Source: Egicoccus sp. AB-alg6-2
Lineage (GTDB): Bacteria > Actinomycetota > Nitriliruptoria > Nitriliruptorales > Nitriliruptoraceae
Assembly: GCF_041821025.1 (NCBI RefSeq)
Contig: NZ_JBGUAY010000009.1
Location: forward strand, 62,001-126,000
DNA: 64,000 nt
Direction: 5' to 3'
Of the stretch, positions 48,405-57,029 are shown piece after piece. Each line of letters starts with the position of its first letter. Positions within the stretch are counted from its first letter, which is position 1. The position numbers and the translations under genes are program-made. The notes below the pieces were generated by a model. It ran no database searches. It saw only the letters and a list, made by a program, of their open reading frames with translations, and had not been told where the DNA came from.

Positions 48405-49183
48405 CCAGCGGTGCGTGGCTCGTCGCTACCGGCGTCGGCGAGCAGGACGTCGATGACCGAGGCCGCCGTGCCGTTGCTGCGCTGCCGTGCCTGCAGCGCC
48501 GACAGGTCACGGATGATGAGCTCGCGCCGGCCCGTGTGGAGGATGTGGGCGCGTCGCAGCTCGCCGAGCACCTTGGCCAGCGACTCCCGCGAGACACCGG
48601 CCCACGACGCCAGTTCCTCCTGGGTCAGGTGTAGCCGAACCATCACCACGCCGTCGACCGGCTGCCCCCACCGGGTTGCCAGCTCCAGCAGCCGGTGCAC
48701 GATCCGTCGGGTCGTTGACGTGCCCGCGAAGGCCACGGAACGCTCGTGGAGGTCGGCGTACTGTTCGGTGACCGTGCGCAAACACGCCTGTGCGACGGGT
48801 GGGCGTGAAGCGGCGAGGTCACGCAGGTCGCGTCCCCGCAGCACGAGTCCTTCGAAGCGTTCGAGCGCCGTGACGTCGTTTCCGCCCGGGTAGCCCAGCG
48901 CCGTCGTCAGTCCTCCGACATCGCCCGGGCCCAGGACGTTGGTCAGAACCTGGAGGCCGTCGAGGTTGGTGCGGTGCTCCTTGGCGGCGCCGCGGAGAAC
49001 CACCAGCGCCGCATCGTCGGCGCGACGGAGCACCACCTCGCGCCGTACGTGTCGGACGACCCTGGCCGCGCCGAGCACGGCAGAGAGATCGTCACCCCCG
49101 AGCGCCCCCAATAAGGAGGAGGCGCGTGCCGCTGACACGGCATCGTGAACGGAGGCCCGGCCCCCGGCGTTGACGTCTCGCAC
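48392..49183 (-). CDS. Crp/Fnr-family transcriptional regulator
   Basis: A 263-residue regulator. The N-terminal ~140 residues form a degraded cyclic-nucleotide-binding-like barrel without the classical RGE phosphate cassette, so the ligand is doubtful. A dimer helix leads to the Crp winged helix (LTQEELASWAGVSRESLAKVLGEL is the DNA-reading helix-turn-helix). GTG at 49183 with AGGGGC upstream is preferred; GTG at 49138 is an alternative. The C-terminal ~30 residues are non-conserved. Confidence 0.85.
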   Translation of the reverse strand: MRDVNAGGRASVHDAVSAARASSLLGALGGDDLSAVLGAARVVRHVRREVVLRRADDAALVVLRGAAKEHRTNLDGLQVLTNVLGPGDVGGLTTALGYPGGNDVTALERFEGLVLRGRDLRDLAASRPPVAQACLRTVTEQYADLHERSVAFAGTSTTRRIVHRLLELATRWGQPVDGVVMVRLHLTQEELASWAGVSRESLAKVLGELRRAHILHTGRRELIIRDLSALQARQRSNGTAASVIDVLLADAGSDEPRTAGQRR

Positions 49184-49709
49184 GCTTGCCCCTGCGTCCG
49201 CCGTTGAAACGATGGTCGAGCCTGCCTTCAGCAGCGCTTCAACGTGGGATTTTTGGGCAATCGGGCCATATGCGACCGCAATGGTGCAATTGGCGCGCGA
49301 CCGGGCCAGCCCATTCGGCCCAGTGGCGGTCCGATCGGCGCCGCCGGGCACCCGTCGGGATGGGGACCCGCGGGTGCCCGGGCTCGCGCCGAGGATCCCC
49401 GGCGGCGAGATCTGGGTCGGTCAGCGCGTTGCCCGAAGCTTGGCCGGTCGTGCTCTCGCCATGCTGCGCGTCGGTCTCGGCGGCTACCACGTCGCGTGAC
49501 ACACCCGATCTGTGTCGTCGCCGACAGAGGGGGCACACGGCGCGGAGGCGGCCGCCATCGGCACTTCCGGGCCGCGCCTTGAGCGATTGCGCGGCCACGG
49601 CATGGCGTGTCGAGCGTCTGCGATCCACGACCGATGTCTGAGTGAAGCCGGCAGGGGCGCCTGCCCGCACATGGGGTGCCGGCTCCCGATCGACGAGGTT
49701 GCTTCCGCC
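49184..49709. other. Long intergenic region with two dyad symmetries
   Basis: About 525 bases between the Crp-family gene and the subtilase without a convincing gene. Around 49245-49295 it is unusually AT-rich (GGGATTTTTGGGCAATC), a plausible promoter area. GACACA (49498-49503) and TGTGTC (49511-49516) form an inverted repeat with a 7-base spacer, a possible operator. AGCCGGCA (49646-49653) and TGCCGGCT (49677-49684) form an 8-bp stem close to the subtilase ribosome site. No known riboswitch motif was recognised. Confidence 0.55.
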
Positions 49710-51227
49710 ATGACCGAATCCCGCGCGCGTCGCGCCCCGCTCCACGCCCTGCTGACGCTGCTGCTCATCGCGTCGCTGCTGCCGTTCTCCACCGCCGCCG
49801 CACCGGCGGCCGCCAGTGACACCGGGCGGATCCCCGACCGGATCCTGGTCAAGTGGGAGAAGGGCACACCCGATCATGCCAAGGCGGCCGCCCGTTCGGC
49901 AGTCGGTGCGAAGAAGATCGGTGCCATCGACCCGTTGGGCGTCGACGTGCTCGCCGTTCCGGCCAAGGCGTCACCACGTGCGCTCGCTGCCCTGCAGCGC
50001 ACGCCGCGGGTCGCCTATGCCGAGCTTGACGCGGCCGTTGAGGCCGAGACCGTTGCGCCCAACGACCCGGAGTGGTACCGGCAGTGGGGGCCGGTCAAGG
50101 TGAACGCGCCGCAGGCCTGGGCCGTCACCACCGGCGTGCGCGACACGGTCATCGCCGTCCTCGACACCGGGGTGGCCCCGGTCGCCGACCTGAAGGGCAA
50201 ACTGCTTCCCGGGCGCAACGTGATGACCGGGACCAGCGACACGACCGACAGCAACGGTCACGGCACGATGTCGGCAGGCGTCGCCTCGGCCAGCACCAAC
50301 AACGGCATCGGTGTGGCCGGCTACTGCTGGGACTGCGCCATCCTGCCCGTCAAGGTCATGGAGAGCTCGGGCACCATGTCCGACCTCGCCCGCGGCATCG
50401 TCTGGGCGACCGACAACGGCGCCGACGTCATCTCCATGAGCCTCAGCGGCGCGAGCGGGACGACCACGGTGCTCGACGCGGTCCGCTACGCCCGCGATCG
50501 GAACGTCTCATTGGTGGCAGCTGCCGGCAACCAGGGCGACAGCATCGTCCGCTACCCAGCCGCGTATCCCGAAGTGATCGCGGTGGCGGGAACGATGAGC
50601 TCCGACGAGCTCTACAGCTGGTCCAACTTCGGCTCGTGGGTGGACGTGGCCGCACCCGGCCAGAACCGCACCCTCAACAAGGACGGCGCCGTCTTCCTGT
50701 ACGGCGGAACCTCGTCGGCCACGCCGGCGGTCGCAGGAGTGCTCGGTCTGCTCCGCTCGGCCGGAGCAAGCGCTGCCGCGGCCCGGACCGCGCTGCAGGA
50801 CGGTTCCGCCCCGCTGAGCGCCGTTCGCTACGGCCGGATCGACGCGAAGGCCGCGTTGGACCTCCTCGGGGCCTCGACGGCGCCCAAGGCACCAGCGCCG
50901 GACCCGGAACCCGATCCAGCGCCGGAGCCAGCCCCCGCTCCCACGCCGGAGCCCTCGCCAGCTCCCGCTCCCGCGCCGGACCCCGAACCGGAGCCGACGA
51001 TCAGCCTGCTGGTGAGCACGTCGAAGCAGAAGGGGCTCAACACGGCGAGTGTTCGCTGGTCGGCCGCGAATGGCTCGCGCGTCGAACTGCGGATCGACGG
51101 TCGTGCCACCTCGGTACCGAACAGCGGCTCGTACCAGCACGCCACCGGCCAGCGCGGCAGCACGACGATCACCTACCAGGTCTGCGACCTGTCCAGCTGC
51201 TCGAAGCTGGTGACCGCGAGCTGGTAA
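49710..51227 (+). CDS. Secreted subtilisin-like serine protease (S8)
   Basis: A 505-residue protease. A signal peptide (LHALLTLLLIASLLPFSTAA) is followed by an inhibitor-like propeptide to about residue 115, then the S8 domain with D152 (AVLDTGV), H184 (NGHGTMSAG), oxyanion N274 (AAGNQG) and S335 (GGTSSATP). A Pro/Glu/Ala-rich linker of alternating PEP and PAP units (~388-427) leads to a ~75-residue beta domain ending in a Cys pair region (VCDLSSCSK). ATG at 49710 lies behind GACGAGG. It degrades extracellular protein, perhaps with cell-wall attachment through the tail. Confidence 0.93.
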   Translation: MTESRARRAPLHALLTLLLIASLLPFSTAAAPAAASDTGRIPDRILVKWEKGTPDHAKAAARSAVGAKKIGAIDPLGVDVLAVPAKASPRALAALQRTPRVAYAELDAAVEAETVAPNDPEWYRQWGPVKVNAPQAWAVTTGVRDTVIAVLDTGVAPVADLKGKLLPGRNVMTGTSDTTDSNGHGTMSAGVASASTNNGIGVAGYCWDCAILPVKVMESSGTMSDLARGIVWATDNGADVISMSLSGASGTTTVLDAVRYARDRNVSLVAAAGNQGDSIVRYPAAYPEVIAVAGTMSSDELYSWSNFGSWVDVAAPGQNRTLNKDGAVFLYGGTSSATPAVAGVLGLLRSAGASAAAARTALQDGSAPLSAVRYGRIDAKAALDLLGASTAPKAPAPDPEPDPAPEPAPAPTPEPSPAPAPAPDPEPEPTISLLVSTSKQKGLNTASVRWSAANGSRVELRIDGRATSVPNSGSYQHATGQRGSTTITYQVCDLSSCSKLVTASW

Positions 51228-51239
51228 GCGTCAAAGCGA

Positions 51240-51268
51240 GGGCCCGCACCGAGATTCGGTGCGGGCCC
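51240..51268 (+). terminator. Strong bidirectional terminator
   Basis: A 13-bp perfect stem, GGGCCCGCACCGA (51240-51252) and TCGGTGCGGGCCC (51256-51268), with a three-base loop, lies between the convergent subtilase and secreted-protein genes and can stop transcription from both sides. Confidence 0.85.
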
Positions 51269-51296
51269 CAGCGCTGTCTCGTGCGACCTTGTCCTG

Positions 51297-52913
51297 CTAG
51301 AAGGTCGGGTCAGGGACCCAGCGTCCGACATCCAGGTGGATGCCGTAGCAGGTGGTGTTCGTCAAGCCGGTCACCGAGAACGAAGTCTGCGTCGAACTGA
51401 CGGTCGTCTTCGACGAGAACTGTCCCGGTTGGACGTACTTGAACGTGCTGGGGTTACTCGGGCAGGCGAACGGGTGGATCTTGACATTGTTGGTGACGCC
51501 TGCCAGCTCCCACCCGTCGGTGAGTGTGAAGTTCAGGGTCGTCGTGCCGTTCCGCGTGCCCGTCACGGTGCCGATGTTGTGGTGCTGACCAGCGATCAGG
51601 TCAGCGCCGCCATCAGCGATGTCAGCCCACGTGGTGTACATGAACCAGTTGTTGGGTGCGCCCTTGGTCCGACGCCACTCCGGACCGAAGCCCGTCGCGG
51701 TCTCGCCCGCGAACACCTCGCACTGGACCTCGATCGTCAGCGTCGCGGTGGCGAAGTCGAGCACCACTTCCTCGTCGCCTACCACTTCGGCCTCATTGAT
51801 GATCTCGTCGCCGACGCAGGCGTCGCCCCGAGTCGGGTAGTCGCTGCGGTCGAAGGTTTCCGAGTACGTGAAGGACTCGGACATGCCCTCCGTGAAGTCG
51901 ACGGCACACAGGGTCGAGTCGTCGGAGTCGTACTTCAGCCCGAAGCCCGCGTTGGTGTCCGTCACCGTCACGCACGCGTTGACCTCGTCGTCGGGGTCGG
52001 TGCCGAATGAGTAGTTCGCTGAACCGGTGCTCTCGAACGGCTCGTCGTCCAGCTCCGGATCGACAGCCGAGAACAGGTAGTCGCCGGAGGCGGTCGCCGT
52101 ATTCGTGCCGGCCGAGCCATCGGCGACCTCGACCTCGTACGTGCATTCGAAAGCGTCACCCGGCTCGAGAACATGACCACCGGCCAGATCGACCTCGCAC
52201 TCGACGTCAGCCCCGTCGAGGCCATCATCGACCGAGTCGATGCGGGCATCGGTGTTACCGCCGTTGGAGACCTCGATCGTGCCGTAAACGGTGTAGCCGC
52301 CGTCCTCGAACCCCTCGTAGGTCACGTCGACGTCCCACGTGGCGGTCCCGGTGGAGTCGTCACCCGACAAGTAGAGGCGCAGGGTCTCCGGGTCGACGGA
52401 CTTGTCGATCGACCAGTCGTGCGTCCGGGTGAAGCGCGTGGATGCGGTCTTCTCCACACTCACGTTGCCTTCGGGCACGAACGGTGGCTCGCCTTCAGGG
52501 AAGCACCGGCTGAGCAGGTGCTCGCGGGCAGCGTCTGGGTCGTCGTTCCAGAGCGGCCCGTCCCCCCAGTGCATGCCTGGATAGCTGCCCGAAACCGTCT
52601 GGTTCCCTTCGCGGTAGGTGTAGTCGAAGGCCGGGATGATGTCGTCCCATTCGGCACGATCGCCAGGGCCCGGTGTGGGATCGATGTCGAAGAAGGTTTG
52701 GCCGGCTCCATGGTGCCCGTCATGCCCCTGCCGGAAGATCGCGGCCGGGTCAATCGTGATGACCACGTACGGGTTCGACGTAGAGTGGGTCGCATGACAC
52801 AGCGTGACCTTGCCAGTCGTCCCATGATTGTCGGGTGTCGCCATGGCCGCTGGTATAGCCAGCATGCTCATCATCAACGCGAGAACGCTGATGAGCGTGA
52901 GTGTTCGTCTCAT
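51297..52913 (-). CDS. Large secreted beta-rich protein of unknown function
   Basis: A 538-residue exported protein. The signal peptide (LTLISVLALMMSMLAIPAAM) cleaves near AMA. The following part has VTLCHATHSTSNPYVVITI, a motif seen at the start of several actinobacterial surface proteins, then Asp/Thr/Gly-rich beta domains with paired cysteines (residues ~150-400) like DUF11-type adhesin modules, and a C-terminal domain with scattered Cys. No catalytic motif is visible. The gene looks less GC-rich (about 60%) than its neighbours. ATG at 52913 follows GGGGAG. It is probably a surface or matrix protein. Confidence 0.7.
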   Translation of the reverse strand: MRRTLTLISVLALMMSMLAIPAAMATPDNHGTTGKVTLCHATHSTSNPYVVITIDPAAIFRQGHDGHHGAGQTFFDIDPTPGPGDRAEWDDIIPAFDYTYREGNQTVSGSYPGMHWGDGPLWNDDPDAAREHLLSRCFPEGEPPFVPEGNVSVEKTASTRFTRTHDWSIDKSVDPETLRLYLSGDDSTGTATWDVDVTYEGFEDGGYTVYGTIEVSNGGNTDARIDSVDDGLDGADVECEVDLAGGHVLEPGDAFECTYEVEVADGSAGTNTATASGDYLFSAVDPELDDEPFESTGSANYSFGTDPDDEVNACVTVTDTNAGFGLKYDSDDSTLCAVDFTEGMSESFTYSETFDRSDYPTRGDACVGDEIINEAEVVGDEEVVLDFATATLTIEVQCEVFAGETATGFGPEWRRTKGAPNNWFMYTTWADIADGGADLIAGQHHNIGTVTGTRNGTTTLNFTLTDGWELAGVTNNVKIHPFACPSNPSTFKYVQPGQFSSKTTVSSTQTSFSVTGLTNTTCYGIHLDVGRWVPDPTF

Positions 52914-53188
52914 ACGTCTCCCCTATCTGTTCTGACTCGCGCCCCAGATGCCGCAAGTGAGCGTGACCCCCGTGGCCCGCCCCATGCGATGATCCGCGGT
53001 CCGCGCCAAAGGGGCCACGTCGCGGGACGACGTGTGGATGTGTCGTCTCGCACGTTTGCATCAGGCGGTACCCACATCGACGCGGAGAGATGCGCCCCGC
53101 CTCGGAAAGCGGCACCTCTCACGGGCGTCGTGGAACGTTTCGTGGGCTATCGTTCCCGCTCGTTGCAAGGCATGACCGGGAGGCAGCC

Positions 53189-54790
53189 GTGCCGGGCGAT
53201 GTACTCGACTCGCGTGTCGACTCGCAGAGCAATGGCTTCAGCCGCAACCGTGATACCAACCTCGCCACGCTCGCGAAGATCGACACTGCACTCGCGGATG
53301 CGGTCGCCGGCGGGGGAGGGCACAAACTGGCCCGCCACCGGTCACGCGGCAAGCTCACAATCCAGGAACGGATCGCCCTGCTGTTCGATCCGGGGAGCCC
53401 GTTCCTCGAACTGCAGCCGCTGATCGGGTGGGGCAGTGACTTCCACGTCGGTGGCTCGCTGGTGCAGGGCATCGGTGTCGTGTCCGGGGTGGAGTGCCTC
53501 GTCACCGGCCCCGATCCCACCGTGAAGGGTGGCGCGTCCAACCCGTACTCGGTCACCAAGGCATTGCGGGGCTTGCAGATCGCGGCCGAGAACCGCCTGC
53601 CCGTGATCAACCTGACCGAGTCCGCGGGCGCCGACCTGCGCACCCAGAAGGACATCTTCGTCCGCGGCGGCCGGACCTTCCACGACCTGACCGCGCTTTC
53701 GAAGGCCGGGATTCCCACCATCTCGGTGGTGTTCGGCTCCTCGACCGCCGGCGGCGCGTACGTGCCCGGCATGAGCGACTACACCGTCCTCGTCCGCGAC
53801 CGCTCCAAGGTGTTCCTCGGCGGCCCACCGCTGGTCAGGATGGCGACGGGGGAGGAGGCCGACGAGGAAGAGCTCGGCGGCGCCGTCATGCACGCGAAGG
53901 TCTCCGGGCTCGCCGACTACCTCGCCGACGACGAACACGACGCCATCCTCACCGCCCGCCGCATCGTCGGCCACCTGCGCTGGCGCAAGGTCGGCCCACC
54001 ACCGTCCGAGCCGGCCGACGAACCGCTGCACGATCCCGAGGAACTCCTGGGCATCGCCTCGGCCGACCTGCGCGAGCCGTTCGACAGCCGCGAGGTGCTC
54101 GCCCGGGTGGTCGACGGCTCCCGCTTCGAGGAGTTCAAGCGCTCGTACGGCCCCAACCTCGTCACCGGCTGGGCCTCCGTCCACGGCTACCCGATCGGCG
54201 TGCTCGCCAACAACGGCGTGCTCTTCAACGCCGAGGCCGAGAAGGGGGCGCAGTTCATCCAGCTCTGCAACCGCATCCCGGTCCCACTGCTGTTCCTGCA
54301 GAACATCACCGGCTTCATGGTCGGCACCCACTACGAGCAGGCCGGCATCATCAAGGATGGTGCGAAGCTCATCAACGCCGTCACCAACTCCGAGGTGCCG
54401 CACCTGACGCTCATGACGGGCGCCTCGTACGGGGCCGGCAACTACGGCATGTGCGGCCGCGCCTACGACCCGCGGATGCTGTTCACCTGGCCCAACCACC
54501 ACATCGCCGTGATGGGCCCACAACAGCTCGCGGGCGTGCTGTCGATCGTGGCGAGGTCGGCGGCGGAGAACCGGGGTGAGACCTGGGACGACGCCCAGGA
54601 CGCCTCGGTCCGCCGCATGGTCGAGGAGCAGATCGAGGAGGAGTCCAACGCCCTGTTCGCGACCGGTCAGGGTTGGGACGACGGCGTCATCGACCCTCGC
54701 GACACCCGCCACGTCCTCGGGCTCGCCCTGTCGGCGGTGCACTCCGCCGAGGTCCGTGGCGCCACCGGCTACGGCGTGTTCCGGATGTGA
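53189..54790 (+). CDS. Acyl-CoA carboxylase carboxyltransferase beta subunit
   Basis: A 533-residue carboxyltransferase (AccD/MccB type) that moves CO2 from biotin to an acyl-CoA. The crotonase-like halves show FGSSTAGGAYVPGMSDYTVL, GGPPLVRMATGEEADEEELG and GASYGAGNYGMCGRAYDPRM, the last typical of methylcrotonyl- or geranyl-CoA carboxylases rather than acetyl-CoA. GTG at 53189 follows GGGAGG. The stop overlaps the biotin carboxylase start by four bases. Confidence 0.93.
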   Translation: MPGDVLDSRVDSQSNGFSRNRDTNLATLAKIDTALADAVAGGGGHKLARHRSRGKLTIQERIALLFDPGSPFLELQPLIGWGSDFHVGGSLVQGIGVVSGVECLVTGPDPTVKGGASNPYSVTKALRGLQIAAENRLPVINLTESAGADLRTQKDIFVRGGRTFHDLTALSKAGIPTISVVFGSSTAGGAYVPGMSDYTVLVRDRSKVFLGGPPLVRMATGEEADEEELGGAVMHAKVSGLADYLADDEHDAILTARRIVGHLRWRKVGPPPSEPADEPLHDPEELLGIASADLREPFDSREVLARVVDGSRFEEFKRSYGPNLVTGWASVHGYPIGVLANNGVLFNAEAEKGAQFIQLCNRIPVPLLFLQNITGFMVGTHYEQAGIIKDGAKLINAVTNSEVPHLTLMTGASYGAGNYGMCGRAYDPRMLFTWPNHHIAVMGPQQLAGVLSIVARSAAENRGETWDDAQDASVRRMVEEQIEEESNALFATGQGWDDGVIDPRDTRHVLGLALSAVHSAEVRGATGYGVFRM

Positions 54791-56985
54791 GCGGCCTGTC
54801 GAGGGAACCGGTGCGCCTTCCCCGCAAGGTGCTCATCGCCAACCGCGGCGAGATCGCGGTGCGAGTCGCCCGCACCTGCCGTGCCATGGGCACAGCCACG
54901 GTCGCGGTGTACTCCGATGCCGACACCCGTGCCCTCCACGTCGAGGTCTGCGACGAGGCCGTCCGCATCGGCGGAACCCGCCCCGCCGACAGCTACCTGC
55001 GCGCCGACCTGCTGCTGGCGGCCGCGGAGAAGACCGGTGCCGACGCCGTCCACCCGGGCTACGGCTTCCTGTCCGAGAACGCGGACTTCGCTCGTGCCGT
55101 GGTCGCCGCGGGTCTGACCTGGATCGGCCCCCCACCGGACGTGATCGCCGCGATGGGCGACAAGCTCGAGGCGAAACGCCGCCTGGCCGCCGCCGGCGTC
55201 CCGGTCCTGCCCGGCGCCGAACTGCCCGCCGACCTCGACGACACCGAGGTGGCCGGCCGGGCCGCAGAGGTCGGCTATCCGCTGATGGTCAAGGCGGCCG
55301 CGGGCGGTGGCGGCAAGGGCATGCGGGTGGTCGCGGACCCGGCCGCCCTTGTCGAGGCGGTGGCGGCCGCCCGTCGCGAGGCCGCGTCCGCCTTCGGCGA
55401 CGACCGGGTCTTCGTGGAGCGCTTCGTCGCCCGTCCGCGCCACCTCGAGGTGCAGGTACTGGCCGACGTACATGGCACCACGGTGCACCTGTTCGAGCGC
55501 GAGTGCTCGATCCAGCGCCGACACCAGAAGGTGGTCGAGGAGGCCCCGTCGCCGGCGATCGACGACGCCGTGAGAGCCGCGTTGACGGACGCAGCCGTCG
55601 CTGCCGCACGGGCGATCGGCTACGTCAACGCCGGCACGGTGGAGTTCGTCGCCGACGAGGCCGTGCTTGCGCGCCGACGTGACGGCGAGGACGTCGACCG
55701 ACGTGACGCGTTCGCTTTCCTCGAGGTCAACACGAGGTTGCAGGTCGAGCACCCCGTCACCGAACAGACGGTGCGCCTCCGCACGGCCGCGGCAGACGAA
55801 CCGCTGGACCTCGTGCGCCTGCAGTTGCTGGTCGCGGCCGGTGCTCCGCTGCCGTTCCTCCAGGACGAGCTGATGCAGGCCGGGCACGCGATCGAGGCCC
55901 GCCTGTACGCCGAGTCGCCGGCCGCCGACTACCGACCGTCGCCGGGCGCACTGTCGTTGTTCGAGCCCGCCGGTGCGCCAGGCATCCGCTGGGACACCGG
56001 TGTTCGCACCGGCGACCGGATCACGCCCGACTACGACCCGCTGCTGGCCAAGGTGATCGCCACCGCGCCGACCCGCGGCGAAGCAGCGGCACGCCTGGCG
56101 GCCGCGCTCGGCGCCACCCCGCTGTGGGCGACCACCAACCGCGACCTGCTGGTCGCGGTCCTGCGCGACGACGCCTTCCTCGCCGGCGACACGACCACCG
56201 CCTTTCTCGACGAGCGGTTCGGCGACCCGGCGCTCCGTGAGGCCGCGCCGCCGGACGCCGTGCTGAGCACGGCACTGGCGGCCGCCGGTCTGCACGCGGT
56301 GCTCCGGTCACGGGCGGACGTGGTCCCCGCCGGCGTGCCGGTCGGGTTCTCCAACACGATCGGCCTCGGCCAGCAGGTCGACTTCGAGGCACCTGGCCTG
56401 TTCGGCGCGGGCCGGGACCGGCGCGCGACCGTCCGCGCCGCGCCCGCCGCGCGGGGAGGCGGGTGGTGGCGCGTCCTGGTGGGCGCATCGGGCGCACCGG
56501 GCCAGGTGCAGGCACCGTTGCGCGACGCCGAAGCCTCGGACTGGTTCGTCCACGGCGCCGGTCCCGACCACCTCGAGGTCGAGCACGACGACGGACGTCG
56601 GCAGCGGATCACCGTGCGGACCGTCGGCGCCGACGGCGATCCGGACGTCGACACCCGATGGCTGCTCGTCCGGGTCGACGGCAGCTGGGTGCGACTGATC
56701 CAGCAGCCTCGGTTCCCGTCCGCGGACGCCGCCGACGAGCCCGGCACCACCACCGCCCCGATGCCCGGCGTCGTCACCACCGTCGCGGTGGCCGTCGGCG
56801 ACGACGTCTCGCGCGGCGACCTGCTGCTCACCATCGAGGCGATGAAGATGGAGCACCGCGTCGTCGCCGAACACGACGGTCGCGTCGACGCCGTCCACGT
56901 CAGCCCCGGCCAGCAGGTCGACGCCGACGAGGTCCTGGCCGTCGTCACGGGCACCGACGACCCCGAGGGCTCGGCGGCAACCTGA
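54787..56985 (+). CDS. Acyl-CoA carboxylase biotin carboxylase/biotin carrier subunit
   Basis: A 732-residue alpha subunit. The biotin carboxylase part starts KVLIANRGEIAVRVARTCRA, with the ATP-grasp loop KAAAGGGGKGMRVV and FLEVNTRLQVEHPVTE. The C-terminal biotinyl domain carries the lysine acceptor K687 in EAMKMEH. A ~130-residue beta-barrel linker domain lies between. It works with the coupled beta subunit, most likely in leucine, isoprenoid or odd-chain acyl-CoA breakdown. It converges on the antiporter operon. Confidence 0.94.
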   Translation: MSGLSREPVRLPRKVLIANRGEIAVRVARTCRAMGTATVAVYSDADTRALHVEVCDEAVRIGGTRPADSYLRADLLLAAAEKTGADAVHPGYGFLSENADFARAVVAAGLTWIGPPPDVIAAMGDKLEAKRRLAAAGVPVLPGAELPADLDDTEVAGRAAEVGYPLMVKAAAGGGGKGMRVVADPAALVEAVAAARREAASAFGDDRVFVERFVARPRHLEVQVLADVHGTTVHLFERECSIQRRHQKVVEEAPSPAIDDAVRAALTDAAVAAARAIGYVNAGTVEFVADEAVLARRRDGEDVDRRDAFAFLEVNTRLQVEHPVTEQTVRLRTAAADEPLDLVRLQLLVAAGAPLPFLQDELMQAGHAIEARLYAESPAADYRPSPGALSLFEPAGAPGIRWDTGVRTGDRITPDYDPLLAKVIATAPTRGEAAARLAAALGATPLWATTNRDLLVAVLRDDAFLAGDTTTAFLDERFGDPALREAAPPDAVLSTALAAAGLHAVLRSRADVVPAGVPVGFSNTIGLGQQVDFEAPGLFGAGRDRRATVRAAPAARGGGWWRVLVGASGAPGQVQAPLRDAEASDWFVHGAGPDHLEVEHDDGRRQRITVRTVGADGDPDVDTRWLLVRVDGSWVRLIQQPRFPSADAADEPGTTTAPMPGVVTTVAVAVGDDVSRGDLLLTIEAMKMEHRVVAEHDGRVDAVHVSPGQQVDADEVLAVVTGTDDPEGSAAT

Positions 56986-57029
56986 AGCCCCAGCCTCGAG
57001 GTCGGCGACCCCGAACCCACGGCGGGCGG

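Noticed and set aside
49646-49684. The structured leader of the subtilase as a c-di-GMP or c-di-AMP riboswitch
   Set aside because: An 8-bp stem is present, but the conserved loops of those riboswitches were not found, so only a generic hairpin is reported.
50910-51000. The Pro/Glu/Ala repeat in the subtilase as a DNA repeat or CRISPR-like array
   Set aside because: The repetition lies in-frame within a coding region and encodes a flexible linker; there are no spacers.
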